Of a stretch of 64,000 bases of DNA, positions 33,226 through 44,373 are shown piece by piece. This DNA comes from Trichosporon coremiiforme (lineage: Eukaryota > Basidiomycota > Tremellomycetes > Trichosporonales > Trichosporonaceae), in assembly GCA_039545355.1 (NCBI GenBank), contig BCJJ01000014.1:995914-1059913 (forward strand), in the 5' to 3' direction. Every line of letters begins with the position of its first letter. Position 1 is the stretch's first letter. A model generated the notes under the pieces. The model did no database searches. It was given only the letters and a program-made list of their open reading frames with translations, and was not told the origin of the DNA. Made by a program: the position numbers and the translations under genes.

Positions 33226-34982
33226 AACTAGGGTCACAGGTTAAGTCGAACGGATGCGCACGGTCCCGTCATCGTCAACCTCGCCGTGGCTCATGTTCTG
33301 ATCCATAACTCATGCAACGGTACTCTTTATGCCTAGAAACTCCGCGTAGAGCCGAAAGGAATGCTTGGCAGCTCGGACAAATGGAGCTGCAGAGCGCACC
33401 GTGCATACTGGCCACCACACCACCACAATAAAGCTGCATGTCACCACCCTCCTTATCGCCCTAGATCTCAGCCACCGAGGCCTGTGCTTGCCCCAAATCT
33501 TTCATGTATCAAGCTCCGAAGCTGGGCTTTTGGAAAATCCAAGAATTGAGTCGAAACCATGCATATCGGCAGCGGAGTCCGTCCGACTGTCCATCTTTGT
33601 GGCATATAAGCCTCCTTGAGTGCCACTTCTCTTCCACAACAGCTCTACCTCATCAGAACTTGCAGCTATGCCTCGCCCTTGCCTCACACCTCGCCGCCGC
33701 GCCAAGATTGCGTCCTTGGCTCGCTACCGCAGCTATTCCTCTGTCGCCTGGGAGTACAACGTCGCCAAGAGCACTGTGGGTTACTGTGTGATGTTAGCTC
33801 GCCTCCAGGCTCTCATTCCACCTGCTCTGGCTGTTCTGAACCCTGTCCAGGGGATCCGCATCCCCCGCAGCCACACCAAGCTCACTCCCGACAACCTCAG
33901 AGCGATCTACGAGGTCTTTGAGGCTCAGCCCTTCGCCAGCAATCGTGAGGTGTTGGACACTCTTGCAGACAGAGACATTGTCCTCTCTCTCATGACTCTG
34001 CGCCGTGCACGTCGCCAGCTTGGTTATGGCCGCTTTGTGGCTCTTGTGCGGCCGTATCTAAGCCCCCTTCACAAGGAGAAGCGTCTCGCTTATGCTCTTG
34101 AGCAGCAGCGACTCTTCCAAGAGTGGAGGAAGGTGATCTTCTGTGACGAGGTCCCTCTCTACATTGACCAGCTCCACAGAGCATATGTGACGCGCCCCAT
34201 CGGTTCTGACCGTGCCAATGAGCGGTGAGTGTCTTTCCTGACGTTCTACATGCTGTGGAAGAGTGCTGACACTCAGGTACATCCAGTACACCTCCAGATC
34301 GAGCTGTGGGTCGATTATGTGCTGGGGGGCTATCTGGTATGGCGGCAAGTCGAAGCTGGTGTGGTTTGACACCTCCCAGTCGACCTCCAAGCGCAAGGGA
34401 GTCAATGCGGCCATCTATCGCACCCAGGTGACTGAGAAGGAGTTGTTTGATTGCTGGAAGCGTGTCAAGACTCAGTGGCGTGGTTATGGCTTGCCCTGGG
34501 TTGTAGAGGACAACGCTGTCGTCCACACAGCCAAGGCCACCCGTGGCAAGGCAGAGCAACTTGGCATGCGCTTCCTGCCTCACCCTCCCTGCTCTCCTTG
34601 CCTCAACCCCATTGAGAACCTTTGGAGCAACCTCAAGCGCCGCCTGGCCCGTCTCAACCCTCGTCCCACCACCCAGGAGGGGCTATTCGCTGCCGCTACG
34701 GAGCTCTGGAACACCTATGATCAGAATGAGATCGACCGACTTATCATGTCCATGCCTAACAGGATCAAGGACACCATCTCTGCTAATGGAGGACACATTA
34801 AGTATTGATCCCAGGTGCACCATGCTTCGTATATAGGTTACCAAGACTCCCATGCACGTGGAACAACTGTTTATAGAGCAAGAAACATGCATATGCATGA
34901 GTTATTCGTGGTTGCAGCGAGGTCGACAGTTCACGGCCTCGTTTGTGGCACCACTCGTTCGACTTAACCTGTGACCCTAGTT
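33226..34982 (+). mobile_element. Complete Tc1/mariner-family DNA transposon
   Basis: The 1,757-bp element is bounded by a TA duplication (33224-33225 and 34983-34984). Its terminal inverted repeats are identical for 27 bases (AACTAGGGTCACAGGTTAAG at the left, its complement at the right), 29 bases if the TA is counted. It carries one transposase gene reading rightward and about 440 bp of 5' and 170 bp of 3' non-coding sequence. Perfect repeats, intact transposase and an otherwise clean target gene suggest a recent, possibly still active insertion. Confidence 0.95.
33668..34808 (+). CDS. Tc1/mariner transposase (DD34E)
   Basis: Exon 1 (33668-34224) and exon 2 (34277-34808) join over a 52-nt intron (branch GCTGAC, acceptor CTCAG) to 362 aa. 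An earlier in-frame ATG at 33620 would add 16 residues. The N-terminal part has a helix-turn-helix pattern (LTPRRRAKIASLARYRS, VAKSTVGYCVMLAR). The catalytic triad is visible: Asp in KVIFCDEV, Asp in WVVEDNAVVHTA, and Glu in NPIENLW, with exactly 34 residues between the second and third, the Tc1 spacing. The frame is undamaged. It inserted in the same orientation as the ceramidase gene, and its intron resembles the host's introns. Confidence 0.93.
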
Positions 34983-36023
34983 TACTTCTCCTTCCCGCAC
35001 CCCAAGACCGGTCAGGCGGTCGAGACCTGTCCCTCCGCCCTTGGCTTCTCCTTTGGCGCGGGCACGGCCGACGGCCCGGGCATCTCCGACTTCAAGCAGG
35101 CCGCTACGAATGGCAAGCCGCGGAACCCGTTCTGGTCCCTCGTCTCTCTGATCCTGAAGACGCCCTCAGACAGGCAGAAGAAGTGCCACGGCGCCAAGCC
35201 GATTCTCGTGGATATCGGCGAGATGGACTTCCCCTACGCCTGGGGCCCGAACCATGTCGACGTGCAGATGATGCGGATCGGGCAGCTGATCATGATCATT
35301 GCGCCGGCCGAGGCGACGACGATGGCGGGACGCCGGTGGCGGAACGCAGTCGCTGAAGCTGCTGGAACTGTTCTGGGGCAGCAGGAGCCGATTGTGGTCC
35401 TCGCCGGCCCGAGTAATGGATACACGTCCTATGTCACGACCGAGGAGGAGTACGGCGTGCAGCGGTACGAGGGCGCGTCGACGCTCTTTGGCCCGCACAC
35501 GCTCAACGCGCACATCAACCTCACAGTCTCCCGCGTGGGGTATCTCCGTGAAGGCAGCCCCGACGCCGACCCCGGCCCGCTCGTCCCCGACACGCGCGGC
35601 AAGGCCATGACCCTGTTGACAAAGGTGGTGTACGACAACCCGCCGATCGGCAAGTCCTTCGGGCAGTGCATCGCCCAGCCCCCCGCCACTGTCTCCAAAG
35701 GAGGCCTCGTCTCGGCAACGTACGTCGGCGCCAACCCGCGCAACAACTTCCGTCTCGAGGGCACCTACGCCGCGGTCGAGAAGAAGAATGGAGATGCTTG
35801 GCAGCAAGTCCGCTCAGATCGCGACTGGCACCTGACCTACGCCTGGAAGCGGACTAACGGTCTCACGGGGTACAGCGAGGTGACCATCTCCTGGCAGACT
35901 GGGGACGACGACAGGACAGAGCCGGGCACGTACAGGCTGAAATACTATGGCGACAGCAAGGCGCCGGTGACGGGCAAGATTAGCGCGTTTGAGGGCACGA
36001 GTAACGAGTTTGTTGTGCAGTAG

Positions 36024-36468
36024 GAGACTAGGGCGAGAAGGTCAGAAGTTAAGGAGAAAGAATAATGTAGTGTTCACATATGAGATGCCACTCCTAGCAT
36101 TTGTCCTGGTGTTGCAGGTGCGTCTGATCGACAGGATTCCCGGCTCTTGAGATCTGGAGCACGAGAGTCACCCACCTTCTTCCGTTGCGCCCGCTTGGCC
36201 GACCAAATGGCGTACACGTTGCAGAAGCTGCATGCTAGCTGCAGCTACTCACTAACACATCGAGCACTCATCCGCAACATCATAAGTTGGTACCCTCCTT
36301 CCAAACTGACTGACCCCAGTCCTGCTCTTCAGTTCCCGTTTAACCGTAAGCTGGGAGTGTCTTGTCAGGCTACGACGCAGTCGGCATAGTGAACTCGCCA
36401 CCACACCACCAGAAACCCCATCATATCGACCTGACGCTACCGCAGTCCTTTCCTTCCTCAGAGTCCTC
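36024..36468. other. Intergenic region between ceramidase and array B
   Basis: Ceramidase terminator region, then sequence leading into array B. No gene is recognised. Confidence 0.4.
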
Positions 36469-39291
36469 AGAGGAGGTAAGTTACTTGATCCAGGTATCGC
36501 TGTAACTGACGCGAGTCAATACAGACGCAGTTGTGAGCTGTACTCCTTCATAGCCTTAGCTGATGACAGAGAACCAACCTGGGTCGTTGAAAAACTGCGA
36601 AGTGAACCCGGGGCACTGGAGCTGGTTACCAGGTGCGGACGCGTGGAAGTCTCCGCAGACGGAATCGGTCTCGTCGTCCTTAACTCGAAGACGGTAAGTT
36701 AGCCCTATCGGAGCACGTAACTGACTCCAGCCTGTCGTCGTGACCAGGCTGCCGGGGGGTGACTGGTAATCTGTGGTCTGTGAGGTGTAGCTGACGACAG
36801 GCTGGCCGGGGTTTGGTGTGAGCTACTCCGGTTGTGGTGAGCTGATGATCAGACACTGGAGGCTTTGCAGACAAGCTCTCCCAGACTGGACGGGTAAGTT
36901 GCCCGCTGTCCGTAGCGACTGACTCCAGGGGGTCAATATGCCTACTGTACCTATGGCTCGTGAGCTGTCGTGCCTGTTTCTAAGCTGATAACGGTCAGCA
37001 GAGCCTGGGCTAGATGTGAGCGACCTCGCGATGGATGAGCTGACGACCAGGCGGCAGACTCTGCGACTGCCACTCCTCGTGACCGATGGAGATGGGTAAG
37101 TTGCTTGGTGGATCCAATGTCACTGAAATCAGTGGTGGGATACCGCCTGTGCTCGACTCGTGAGCTATATCCTTTCCGCCTAGCTGATGACAGGCGGCAA
37201 GGCTTGGCGCAAGCTGTCTCAGCGACTCATAGCTGATGACCACATCGAACGATACGCTCACAGCCGACAACACCGCTCTTTATTATCGGGATGGAAGGTA
37301 GAGTTGTTAACTCCCTCGCGCCAACTGACCCCAGATGATGAAGACACAAGGTCAGGATCGATGTGATTCGTAAGCTGCTTGGCTCCCCAAACAGAGCTGA
37401 TGACAGGCGACAGGACTAGGGTGTGACTCGGCACGGACATGAGAGCCGACTTCGAAGTACGCCAAAGAAGGCAGTGGTGAGCTCGTAGTTCCGTGATGAA
37501 GAGCTAACGACCAGTCTGTAGACTCGAGCGCGCGTGATCTACACCGTCGGAGGTACAGTAGCTAACGTCAAGCAACTATCCGTTACGGTACCAGCGATGA
37601 GCGAGTGAGGGGTAAGCTATACAGCTCCTTGTGCGGTAAAGCTGGCAATCAGTACGACACAACGAAGGCGTAAGTTGTAGGGGCTGGCGCAAGCTAACTC
37701 GTCCCAGAATCCGCATATACCCTCACGGTGAGACCCCTGCTGGCCGCAAACAGGGCCTGCAGTGGCTCATACGCCGGCAGAAGCTCGGTGAGCTGTCCAG
37801 GCTTTGTTACCAGCTGACATGACAGTCCTGGCACCAGTGTCAAACAGTGTCTGAGAGGAGGTGAGCTGCGCACCTGCTTCCAAACTGATAGCAGGATCGA
37901 TAAGGGCGCGAGAGGCGGGGTGAGCCACCGCCACCAACCGAAGAATGCCTGGGCTTCGAGCGAGACACCAACTGTGAGCTTTCCCACTCTGTCCGAGATG
38001 ACACCCCAGGCTCTTCGGTGAGCTTTGCACGTACTGGTAGCAGCTGACACGGCAGCTATAACAGCAGTACCCAAAGAGGTGAGCTAACGCAGCGATCCCC
38101 CAGCTCATTCCAAAAATGGTGCGCCGGTGCATGCTGGCAGGCGAATCACTGTTACCAGTCGAGCAGCCCAAGAAGGCCAGATCACCATGATCTGTAAAAG
38201 TTTCGCACAGGTTGCAGTAACTGACGTCGCAGGCTACTTCAGTGAGCTGCTCTCGCCTTATTATCCAGCTAGCGAAACAGTCCCGTCGCGGTGTGCAGAG
38301 CCGTGGTCTTCTAAGGTGAGCTAAGCCTGCTATTCCCCAGCTGATGACAGATAGTAGATTCGCACCCGTTCAGCGTCAGTGAGTTGCCGTGAGCTTTCAA
38401 GTAGCTGACAGCAGTCACTCGCCGTGTCGCAAAGGCGCGGGGATGAGCTGTTGGTCTGCCTGGGTGCAGCGGACTCCAAGCCCCGAAGCTGCATACTGTA
38501 GGTGAGCCAGCATGTAGCTTACCTCAGCTGATACCAGATTCCCCGTACTTCCCAATGCTTCTCACAGCGACGTTGACCGGGCCAGAAACTCGGTGTGCAG
38601 ATATACTCCGCACCCAATTCAGAAGTGAGCGAGCTGTTTACTTCAGGCGTTGTAGCTGATGACAGCCCAGCCACCCTCATTATCCCAACATCGCCAAGTG
38701 GGATATCTCCGGTCAGTTGACTAGATTGCAGCAAGAGCTGACGTCCAGTCCAGTTTTCGGGTCCGGCTGCTCAGTCTTGGCATGGCAGTGACTTCCATTG
38801 AGGGTACGAGTCGGTGAGTTGTACTTAGCGTCGACTGAACTGACTCCATTGAAGGCATACGTGGCGGGAATCCATTAGGCGGCCTGGGTGAGCTCCGCGA
38901 CTGTCACTACCTAGCTGATAACAGTCGTCATGGTCCATCCTACTTACAAAGCAGGTTAACACGCTCTTGGGCGATGATAACTAACTAACGAAAGCCTGCT
39001 CGCTCATCATGCTGTCATTCAGTGCAGTCAGTTAGACCAGCTCTCCCAGTAACTGATCCCAGCTCGGCACAAGACGTCACTCAGCAAACCGCCGATACGA
39101 AAAGCGTCGATGACCCAACGCTCACCATCAACATGCTCCCCACGAAGTGCGTGTTTTGAGCCGAACAGGAAAGAGTTGACCTCAGGCCAGATCTAACGCG
39201 GCAGAAGTTGGCGTTGCAATGAAGACGACTTCTGTTAATTGTGGCCAGCGCAGGTAAGCTTGTCTGAGCCCGATAGCTTAAGCTGACAAAG
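36469..39291 (+). repeat. Intron-like array B with 200-nt higher-order period (plus-strand polarity)
   Basis: The array is made of units GTGAGCT (or GTAAGTT) ... AGCTGAnnACAG (or ACTGACTCCAG) of 34-41 nt. GTAAGTT-type donors stand at 36694, 36894, 37096 and 37298 (GTAGAGTT in the last), that is 200, 202 and 202 nt apart. Within each period a second donor lies at +64 to +72 and a third at +113 to +124. The short segment after the second unit is similar in all four periods (GCGGCAAGGCTTGGC type). Clean later units include 37788-37825, 37861-37894, 38316-38350 and 38888-38924. Others are decayed (for example 37209-37243 with GC and CAC ends). The last recognisable unit is near 39252-39291. The piece at 36569-36693 is open in a well-composed frame (EPTWVVEKLRSEPG), so part may have been coding. 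Confidence 0.75.
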
Positions 39292-40659
39292 AGCTCAGTC
39301 GTCTAAATGACAGCACTCTGAGTGCTGTCCTTCAGATCCCCATCAGTTGCCAGTTAGCATAGCAACCGACGGCTGCTGGTCTGTCAGAGCTGGTGCTGCT
39401 CGCGGCTGGAGTCGGAGATGAGGCAGTCTGTGAAATCAATGGCATCAGTTGCACCTGCCTCTTCGTGAGCCTTTGGGTCAGCTCCTCCAAAGCTAACCTC
39501 ATCAACCCATCACTGGTGGCTTCGCAGGGGTATGCAAAGTCAGCTTCACAGAAGAGGCAGACAGGCTGAAATAGCGTGTGTTGATGCTGAAACCGGCTCC
39601 GAGATGACCACAGCGCTGGCAGGTGCGGTCTACCGCTTGCCAACTTGCCTCAATTCAGCGCAGCACAGGGAGCGATGCGGTAGCTGCACAGTCGCCAAAA
39701 CCCCGCTGACTAGCAGGGCTGGACTCACAACATCCGCCCCGGCTCCTGCTGGCGTTGCGATACCAAGTCTTCGAAGCCGAGAGGCCTTCAGCGGCGACCT
39801 CTGCTGTGCGTAAGCGCTGGCAGCGCTACTCCACTATAGTTGATAGAGCTGAGACTTGACCCAATGCAGACAACCATTATCCCAACTAGACAGGATATTC
39901 ACTCTCCTCTTGAAGGCTAGTGTAGCGCCATGTCTCGGGCTCGACCGATCCCACTCTGCGTGGGGATGATATGTCACAGTGACAAGGAGGTCTCGGTGTT
40001 AAGTCATATACGAACTGACGGCAGTGGCTTCGGGCTGGGGTCCACGACCGGATCGGGTGTAAGTTGATGACTTCAGGGCCCAATCGAGAGTTACCCCGCA
40101 GTGGACCAAGATCGGCCCATGGAAGAGGTGGAATATCCAGACGCAATATCCAGACTGTGCTGTAACACAGTTCACAGATCTCTCGGGGGAAGGTGGCGTC
40201 GGCGACTCAAGGAAAGTGAGCTATACGACGCCTCGAATTGCCAAGATGAAACCGACACTGCGGAGCCAGAAGAGGGGCAGTCACGATATGGCCGCTGATA
40301 ACCGACCCCATTATTCTTCGATAGCGACTCGGCGGCCGGAAAGCGATTGTGCCTTTGGCTTTGCTTGGCATTGGCCTGTCCACTGGAACGTGCGCCAAGC
40401 TCTGCTGGTGAGCTGAGTGTGCACTTGAAGCGAGTTTCCGCCGGTCTGACGCCCTGCCAACGACCCACGGCCACAATCGCTCCTCAAACTCTCTCACATT
40501 GCCCCAGGTCACGAGGACCCGATTTAACGCCTTGGTATCTCTCCAAGCACCCCAAGCAGCCCTGAGTCACGCGCCAGACCACGAGCCAGCTTCATTTTGC
40601 GAATATTTATAACCACGCGCCAACCGAGCGAGCAAGAAGCGGTTTCTGAAGCCGTCCGT
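39292..40659. other. Non-coding flank of array B
   Basis: Scattered single splice-like motifs occur (for example about 40049 and 40406) but without the array's regular spacing. No gene is evident. Confidence 0.35.
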
Positions 40660-40729
40660 TCCTGATCGTATAACGGCTAGTATGCTCGCTTGTCACGCGG
40701 GAGATCGGAGTTCGATTCTCCGTCAGGAA
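40660..40729 (+). tRNA. tRNA-Asp (GTC)
   Basis: Acceptor TCCTGAT pairs with GTCAGGA. The anticodon stem CTCGC/GCGGG encloses the loop TTGTCAC with anticodon GTC. The T arm is CGGAG-TTCGATT-CTCCG. There is no intron. A T6 terminator follows within 15 bp. Confidence 0.9.
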
Positions 40730-40744
40730 GCTCTTCTTTTTTCG

Positions 40745-42478
40745 TGTTCTTCAACATGCATTGCATGCTTCGGTATGTTCTTTCGAGGTTGGAAGAGTCG
40801 ATTGGCCGGCGGACGGATGCAGATCCGGCATCGGCAAGGTCGGAGGCTTTTAGCTCAGGGTCACGTCGGTCACTATCCGTGCCGGCTCGGCGACCTGCCG
40901 ATCACCCTGCGATTACCGCGTCTTAGCCGGCACATGCCGCCCCAAACGCTGGAAAATGGCCGGCGAGGAGTTTCTCATGACCTTTTCGTGTTGATTTCGT
41001 TGTTCCTTGCTCGACCGAGCGATAGCAAGCACGACAGCGCCCTAAATCAGCCAACGACTCGGAAATTCAACGTGGCCCCGGACTGTCGTGGCGGCCCAAC
41101 GCGGCCCCGGTTAGCAAGGTTTGGATCCCCAGAGCGCAGTGTGGGGGATGCGACTGATCGTGAGTCAGCGGGGCGCATCGCACGAACAACAAAGACGCCT
41201 TGGGCGTCTACAACTCTGCGCCGGACCGAATTAAGCGCGTTTGGCGAGGCATGTCTTAGACAGTGCGAGTTGCGCCAGGCCGCGGTGCTCATCGGTCGTA
41301 GCCAGTCGCATCAGGTGAGCCAGGTGCCTCTCTCAGGTGTTCGGAGGGTTGCTAAATGCGTGCAAGAACAGTGCGCGGGGCTTGGCGCCGCTGTCCAGGG
41401 CTAGACCAAGGCTGACGGCGGTCGTCAGACGCGTCAGGCTAGCGCAGAGTGGGAGGAACGCGGCATGCAATCAAGGTTCCCAGAAAGGGAGCGAGACAGA
41501 TCCGGCACAGAATCCGGCACGGAAAGTCACGAGACCTCAGTCTTGGAGTGGGATGTCCGGTCGCGGACGGCCGTGGACGCTGATTCGCCAAACCCCATGC
41601 TTGGAATGCCCCTGGCACTCGGGCCAGGCTTCATCCTCCGCGATCGCGGCGTCTCTAACTGGCCGACGCATCCTCAACGATCTCATCGATGCATCGATGC
41701 GTGGGGTTGTTGCGAGACGAGTCGATCCTCGGGCAGGCAAATTTTGTCATGAGCAAGTCTATTCGGTGAGGCTGCCAGCGATGAGATCAGAGGCTGCGAC
41801 GGGAGGCTGGAGAGAATGAAAGCAAGGCGCGGCCTTGGGCCCCTCTCTCTCAGGCTCACCGGCTGAACTATCCCCGGCTTACCTTCCGAGCGAGGATGGC
41901 GACATGGGGTAACAGAGGCCCGAGGGCATCACATGTCTCACTTGAGCTGAACAGGTGGACTTTGCACCGACTGTGCAGGGCTTGAGTGTGGTCAGGTGGG
42001 GTCCGACGGGCACCCACGCTCCAGCCGGCGGTAGCCTCGTAGCCCCACTCGGGCTCTCTGTGGCGCATCACGACCCCAGCGCGTATTGGTGCCTGGCGAC
42101 TCAGCATGCCGAATCGGATCAGGTCAGGGCCGGCGATCTCAGCTGAGCACTAAACGAACTCCCCTAGCTCCCCGCGTCCGGTCTCCCAAAGGTTTTTGCG
42201 CGGGCGTTCAATGCCTGGCCCTTGTTCCCAGCGGACGGCGGCCCCGCCAATCGAAGCTTTGGGTCCCCGGTATGGAGCAACGCTGGAGCCAAGTTCCTTG
42301 CACCGGGTCCCCCACTCTTCTGACCTCGGCACATACGAGGCAGGCCCGGTGCCAGACCGGTTCCCACAGAGCCTGAGTGTCACGGGCTGCGCTAAGATAT
42401 CGCAAGACCGATAGAACCGACCAATAGTGGCCGGCGGTTTGCCGTTGCATGACTACCTGTTTCGTCGAAAGAAAGATG
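40745..42478. other. Gene-poor region between tRNA-Asp and the MFS gene
   Basis: Frames of up to 240 codons overlap the tRNA or have random composition. I see no domain, repeat or transposon end. Confidence 0.35.
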
Positions 42479-42486
42479 TATAAAAG
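42479..42486 (+). promoter_or_regulatory. TATA box of the MFS transporter gene
   Basis: TATAAAAG lies 67 bp upstream of the start codon, followed by a pyrimidine-rich stretch, a typical core promoter for a strongly regulated fungal gene. Confidence 0.6.
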
Positions 42487-42552
42487 GTCTCGAAGTTTTC
42501 TTCGAGGACGGCCCCGCATCCTCTTCCCCACACTACTACTTCCACAGCAACA

Positions 42553-44030
42553 ATGGTCGACGTTCTCGACGTAAAGTACGACCCCGAGGCGGCTATCAAT
42601 GAGGAGGAGATCAAGAAGTGCGACATCTCCCACAAGGAGACCGCCTCGGTCGCCCCTTACATCTATGTTCCCAACACGCCCGAGGAGGCCAAGCTCATTC
42701 GCAAGATCGACGCGCATCTTTTTCCCATGCTCTGGCTCATGTTCCTCATGAACTACCTCGACCGCACGAACATAGGAGTGAGTGATCAGCAATTGTGGCG
42801 GTAAAAATTCAGTGCTGACGTCAGAACGCCAAGGTCGGCGGCATGGAGAAGGACCTCAAGCTTTCGTCCTCTGACTACTCTCTCGTTCTTTCGATTTTCT
42901 TCGTTGGTTACCTGCTCTGGGAGGTGCCTTCCAACATGATGCTCACGCGCTCGACTCCGCGTATTTTCATTCCGACCCTCATGCTCGTCTGGGGTGCCAT
43001 TTCCATCGCTGTCGTTGGCGTCCACAACCTTGGCGGCATGGTCGCTTTCCGCTTCGTCCTCGGTCTCGTTGAGGCTGGTTTCTTCCCCGGTATCATGCTC
43101 GTCATCTCCTGCTGGTACAAGCCCCAGGAGATGGCCAAGCGTGTCGCGATTCTCTACTCTTCGACCATGATGGCCGGTGCCTTCGGTGGTCTTCTCGCCG
43201 GTGGTATCATTGAGGGTCTCGAGGGCGTTCGTGGCATTCGCGGCTGGCGCTGGCTCTTCATCATTGAAGGTATCATGACCTGTCTCATCGCCCTCGCCGC
43301 CTACTTTGTCCTCCCCAACTACCCTCAGACCACCAAGTGGCTCTCTGTCGACGAGAAGCGCCTCGCCCTCGCCCGTCTTCTCGCTGCCGACTCGGACGTT
43401 GACGTTGACGCCGAGGTCGAGCACATGGGCCACTGGGACGCCTTCAAGCTCGCCGTCAAGGACCCCAAGACCTGGGTCTTCCTCGTCATCTACAACTGTC
43501 TTTCGTCGGTCGGCACCATTTCTTACTTCTTCCCCTCGCTCCTCGAGACCATGGGCTACTCTGGCCGTACCCTCCAGTTCATGACCGTCCCCATCTACGC
43601 CGTCTCCATGTTTGTCGGCTGCTCTGCTGGTTTCTTCGCCGACCGTACCGGCATGAAGGCCTACACCATCTGTGGCGGTGCCGTTCTCTCCGTCATTTCT
43701 TTCATTATCTGTGTCACCGTCAACGAGCCCAAGGTCCGTTACGCCTTCATCTGCTTCGGTGCCGCCGGTATCTGGACCAACATTCCCATCTTCCTGTCCT
43801 GGATGGCTACCATGTTCGACGGCAAGGAGAAGCGCGCCATCTCCATCGCCCTCGTCAACGGCTTCGGTAACCTTGCCTCCGTCTACGGATCGTTCTTCTG
43901 GCCCAAGAGCAGCGCTCCGCAGTTCGTGCCTGGCTTTGCCGTTACGACCGCCCTTTGCGGATTCGGAGGCATCATCTGTGCGCTCGCGAAGTGGAAGTAC
44001 GGCGACAAGGGTGTCGAGCGTACTTCGTAA
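42553..44030 (+). CDS. MFS transporter, anion:cation symporter (Dal5/Tna1-like)
   Basis: Exon 1 (42553-42777) and exon 2 (42825-44030) join over a 47-nt intron to 476 aa. About twelve hydrophobic segments are visible. The first membrane segment ends LMFLMNYLDRTNIGNAKV, the signature of the anion:cation symporter family. Other family marks are VGYLLWEVPSNMML, GLVEAGFFPGI and GWRWLFIIEGI. Known members import allantoate, nicotinate, pantothenate or other organic anions with protons at the plasma membrane. The substrate here is not determined. The TATA box suggests inducible expression. Confidence 0.92.
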
Positions 44031-44296
44031 GGAGAAGGAACGATTACGTGACGATTTTCGAGAGGGGTTCTTTGGTTGATAGAAGGAAAAGGATAGGCGC
44101 CTGCTATGGCTGCCACTGTGTATTCCGTATAACATTTAACACATAACACGTCTGATGAACAACAATACTGCATTGAGAGCTGGAGCAGAGGACGCCACAC
44201 TGACAGCAGGAGTTAGAGCGACTAGTCGGTCGATCGACGGGGATTTAATCGCAGTTTATCTGTCCAATACGGCCCGCCTCGCGCCTGGCTTGGCAT

Positions 44297-44373
44297 CACG
44301 ACCGCCTTTGCGGATTCGGAGGCATCATCTGTGCGCTCGCAAAGTGGAAGTACGGCGACAGGGGTGTCGAGAA
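44297..44373 (+). pseudogene. Fragment duplicated from the MFS gene 3' end
   Basis: About 75 bp copies the coding sequence near 43937-44020 (GGATTCGGAGGCATCATCTG and the following KWKYGDKGVE codons) with four or five differences. It lies about 270 bp after the stop codon and probably is the remnant of a tandem duplicate. Confidence 0.8.

Larger units (their letters stand above)
32106..36023 (+). pseudogene. Neutral ceramidase interrupted by a Tc1/mariner element
   Basis: Exon 1 (32106-32244) has a signal peptide (MRRLLGLLFLLLAPLLALA). It joins exon 2 (32280-33225) over a 35-nt intron to give MGYAMFEQKGTGLKQR and the alkaline ceramidase core, including TGDNKG and the active-site segment NVGDVSPN. 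Immediately after DMR the frame meets a TAA supplied by the transposon at 33226-34982. The coding frame resumes at 34985 with YFSFPHPKTGQAVETCP and runs to 36023, including the C-terminal immunoglobulin-like domain. The two halves fit exactly at the TA target site, and together correspond to about 707 codons, normal for the family. The enzyme hydrolyses ceramide to sphingosine and fatty acid, usually secreted or in the secretory path. As it stands only the first 360 residues can be made. Apart from the insertion the gene shows no decay. Confidence 0.93.

Noticed and set aside
40682..41404. 240-codon open frame on the plus strand
   Set aside because: It begins inside the tRNA-Asp gene and has no domain or splice support.
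42786..44135. 449-codon open frame on the minus strand
   Set aside because: Antisense to the MFS transporter; Asp/Glu/Gly/Val repeats without domains.
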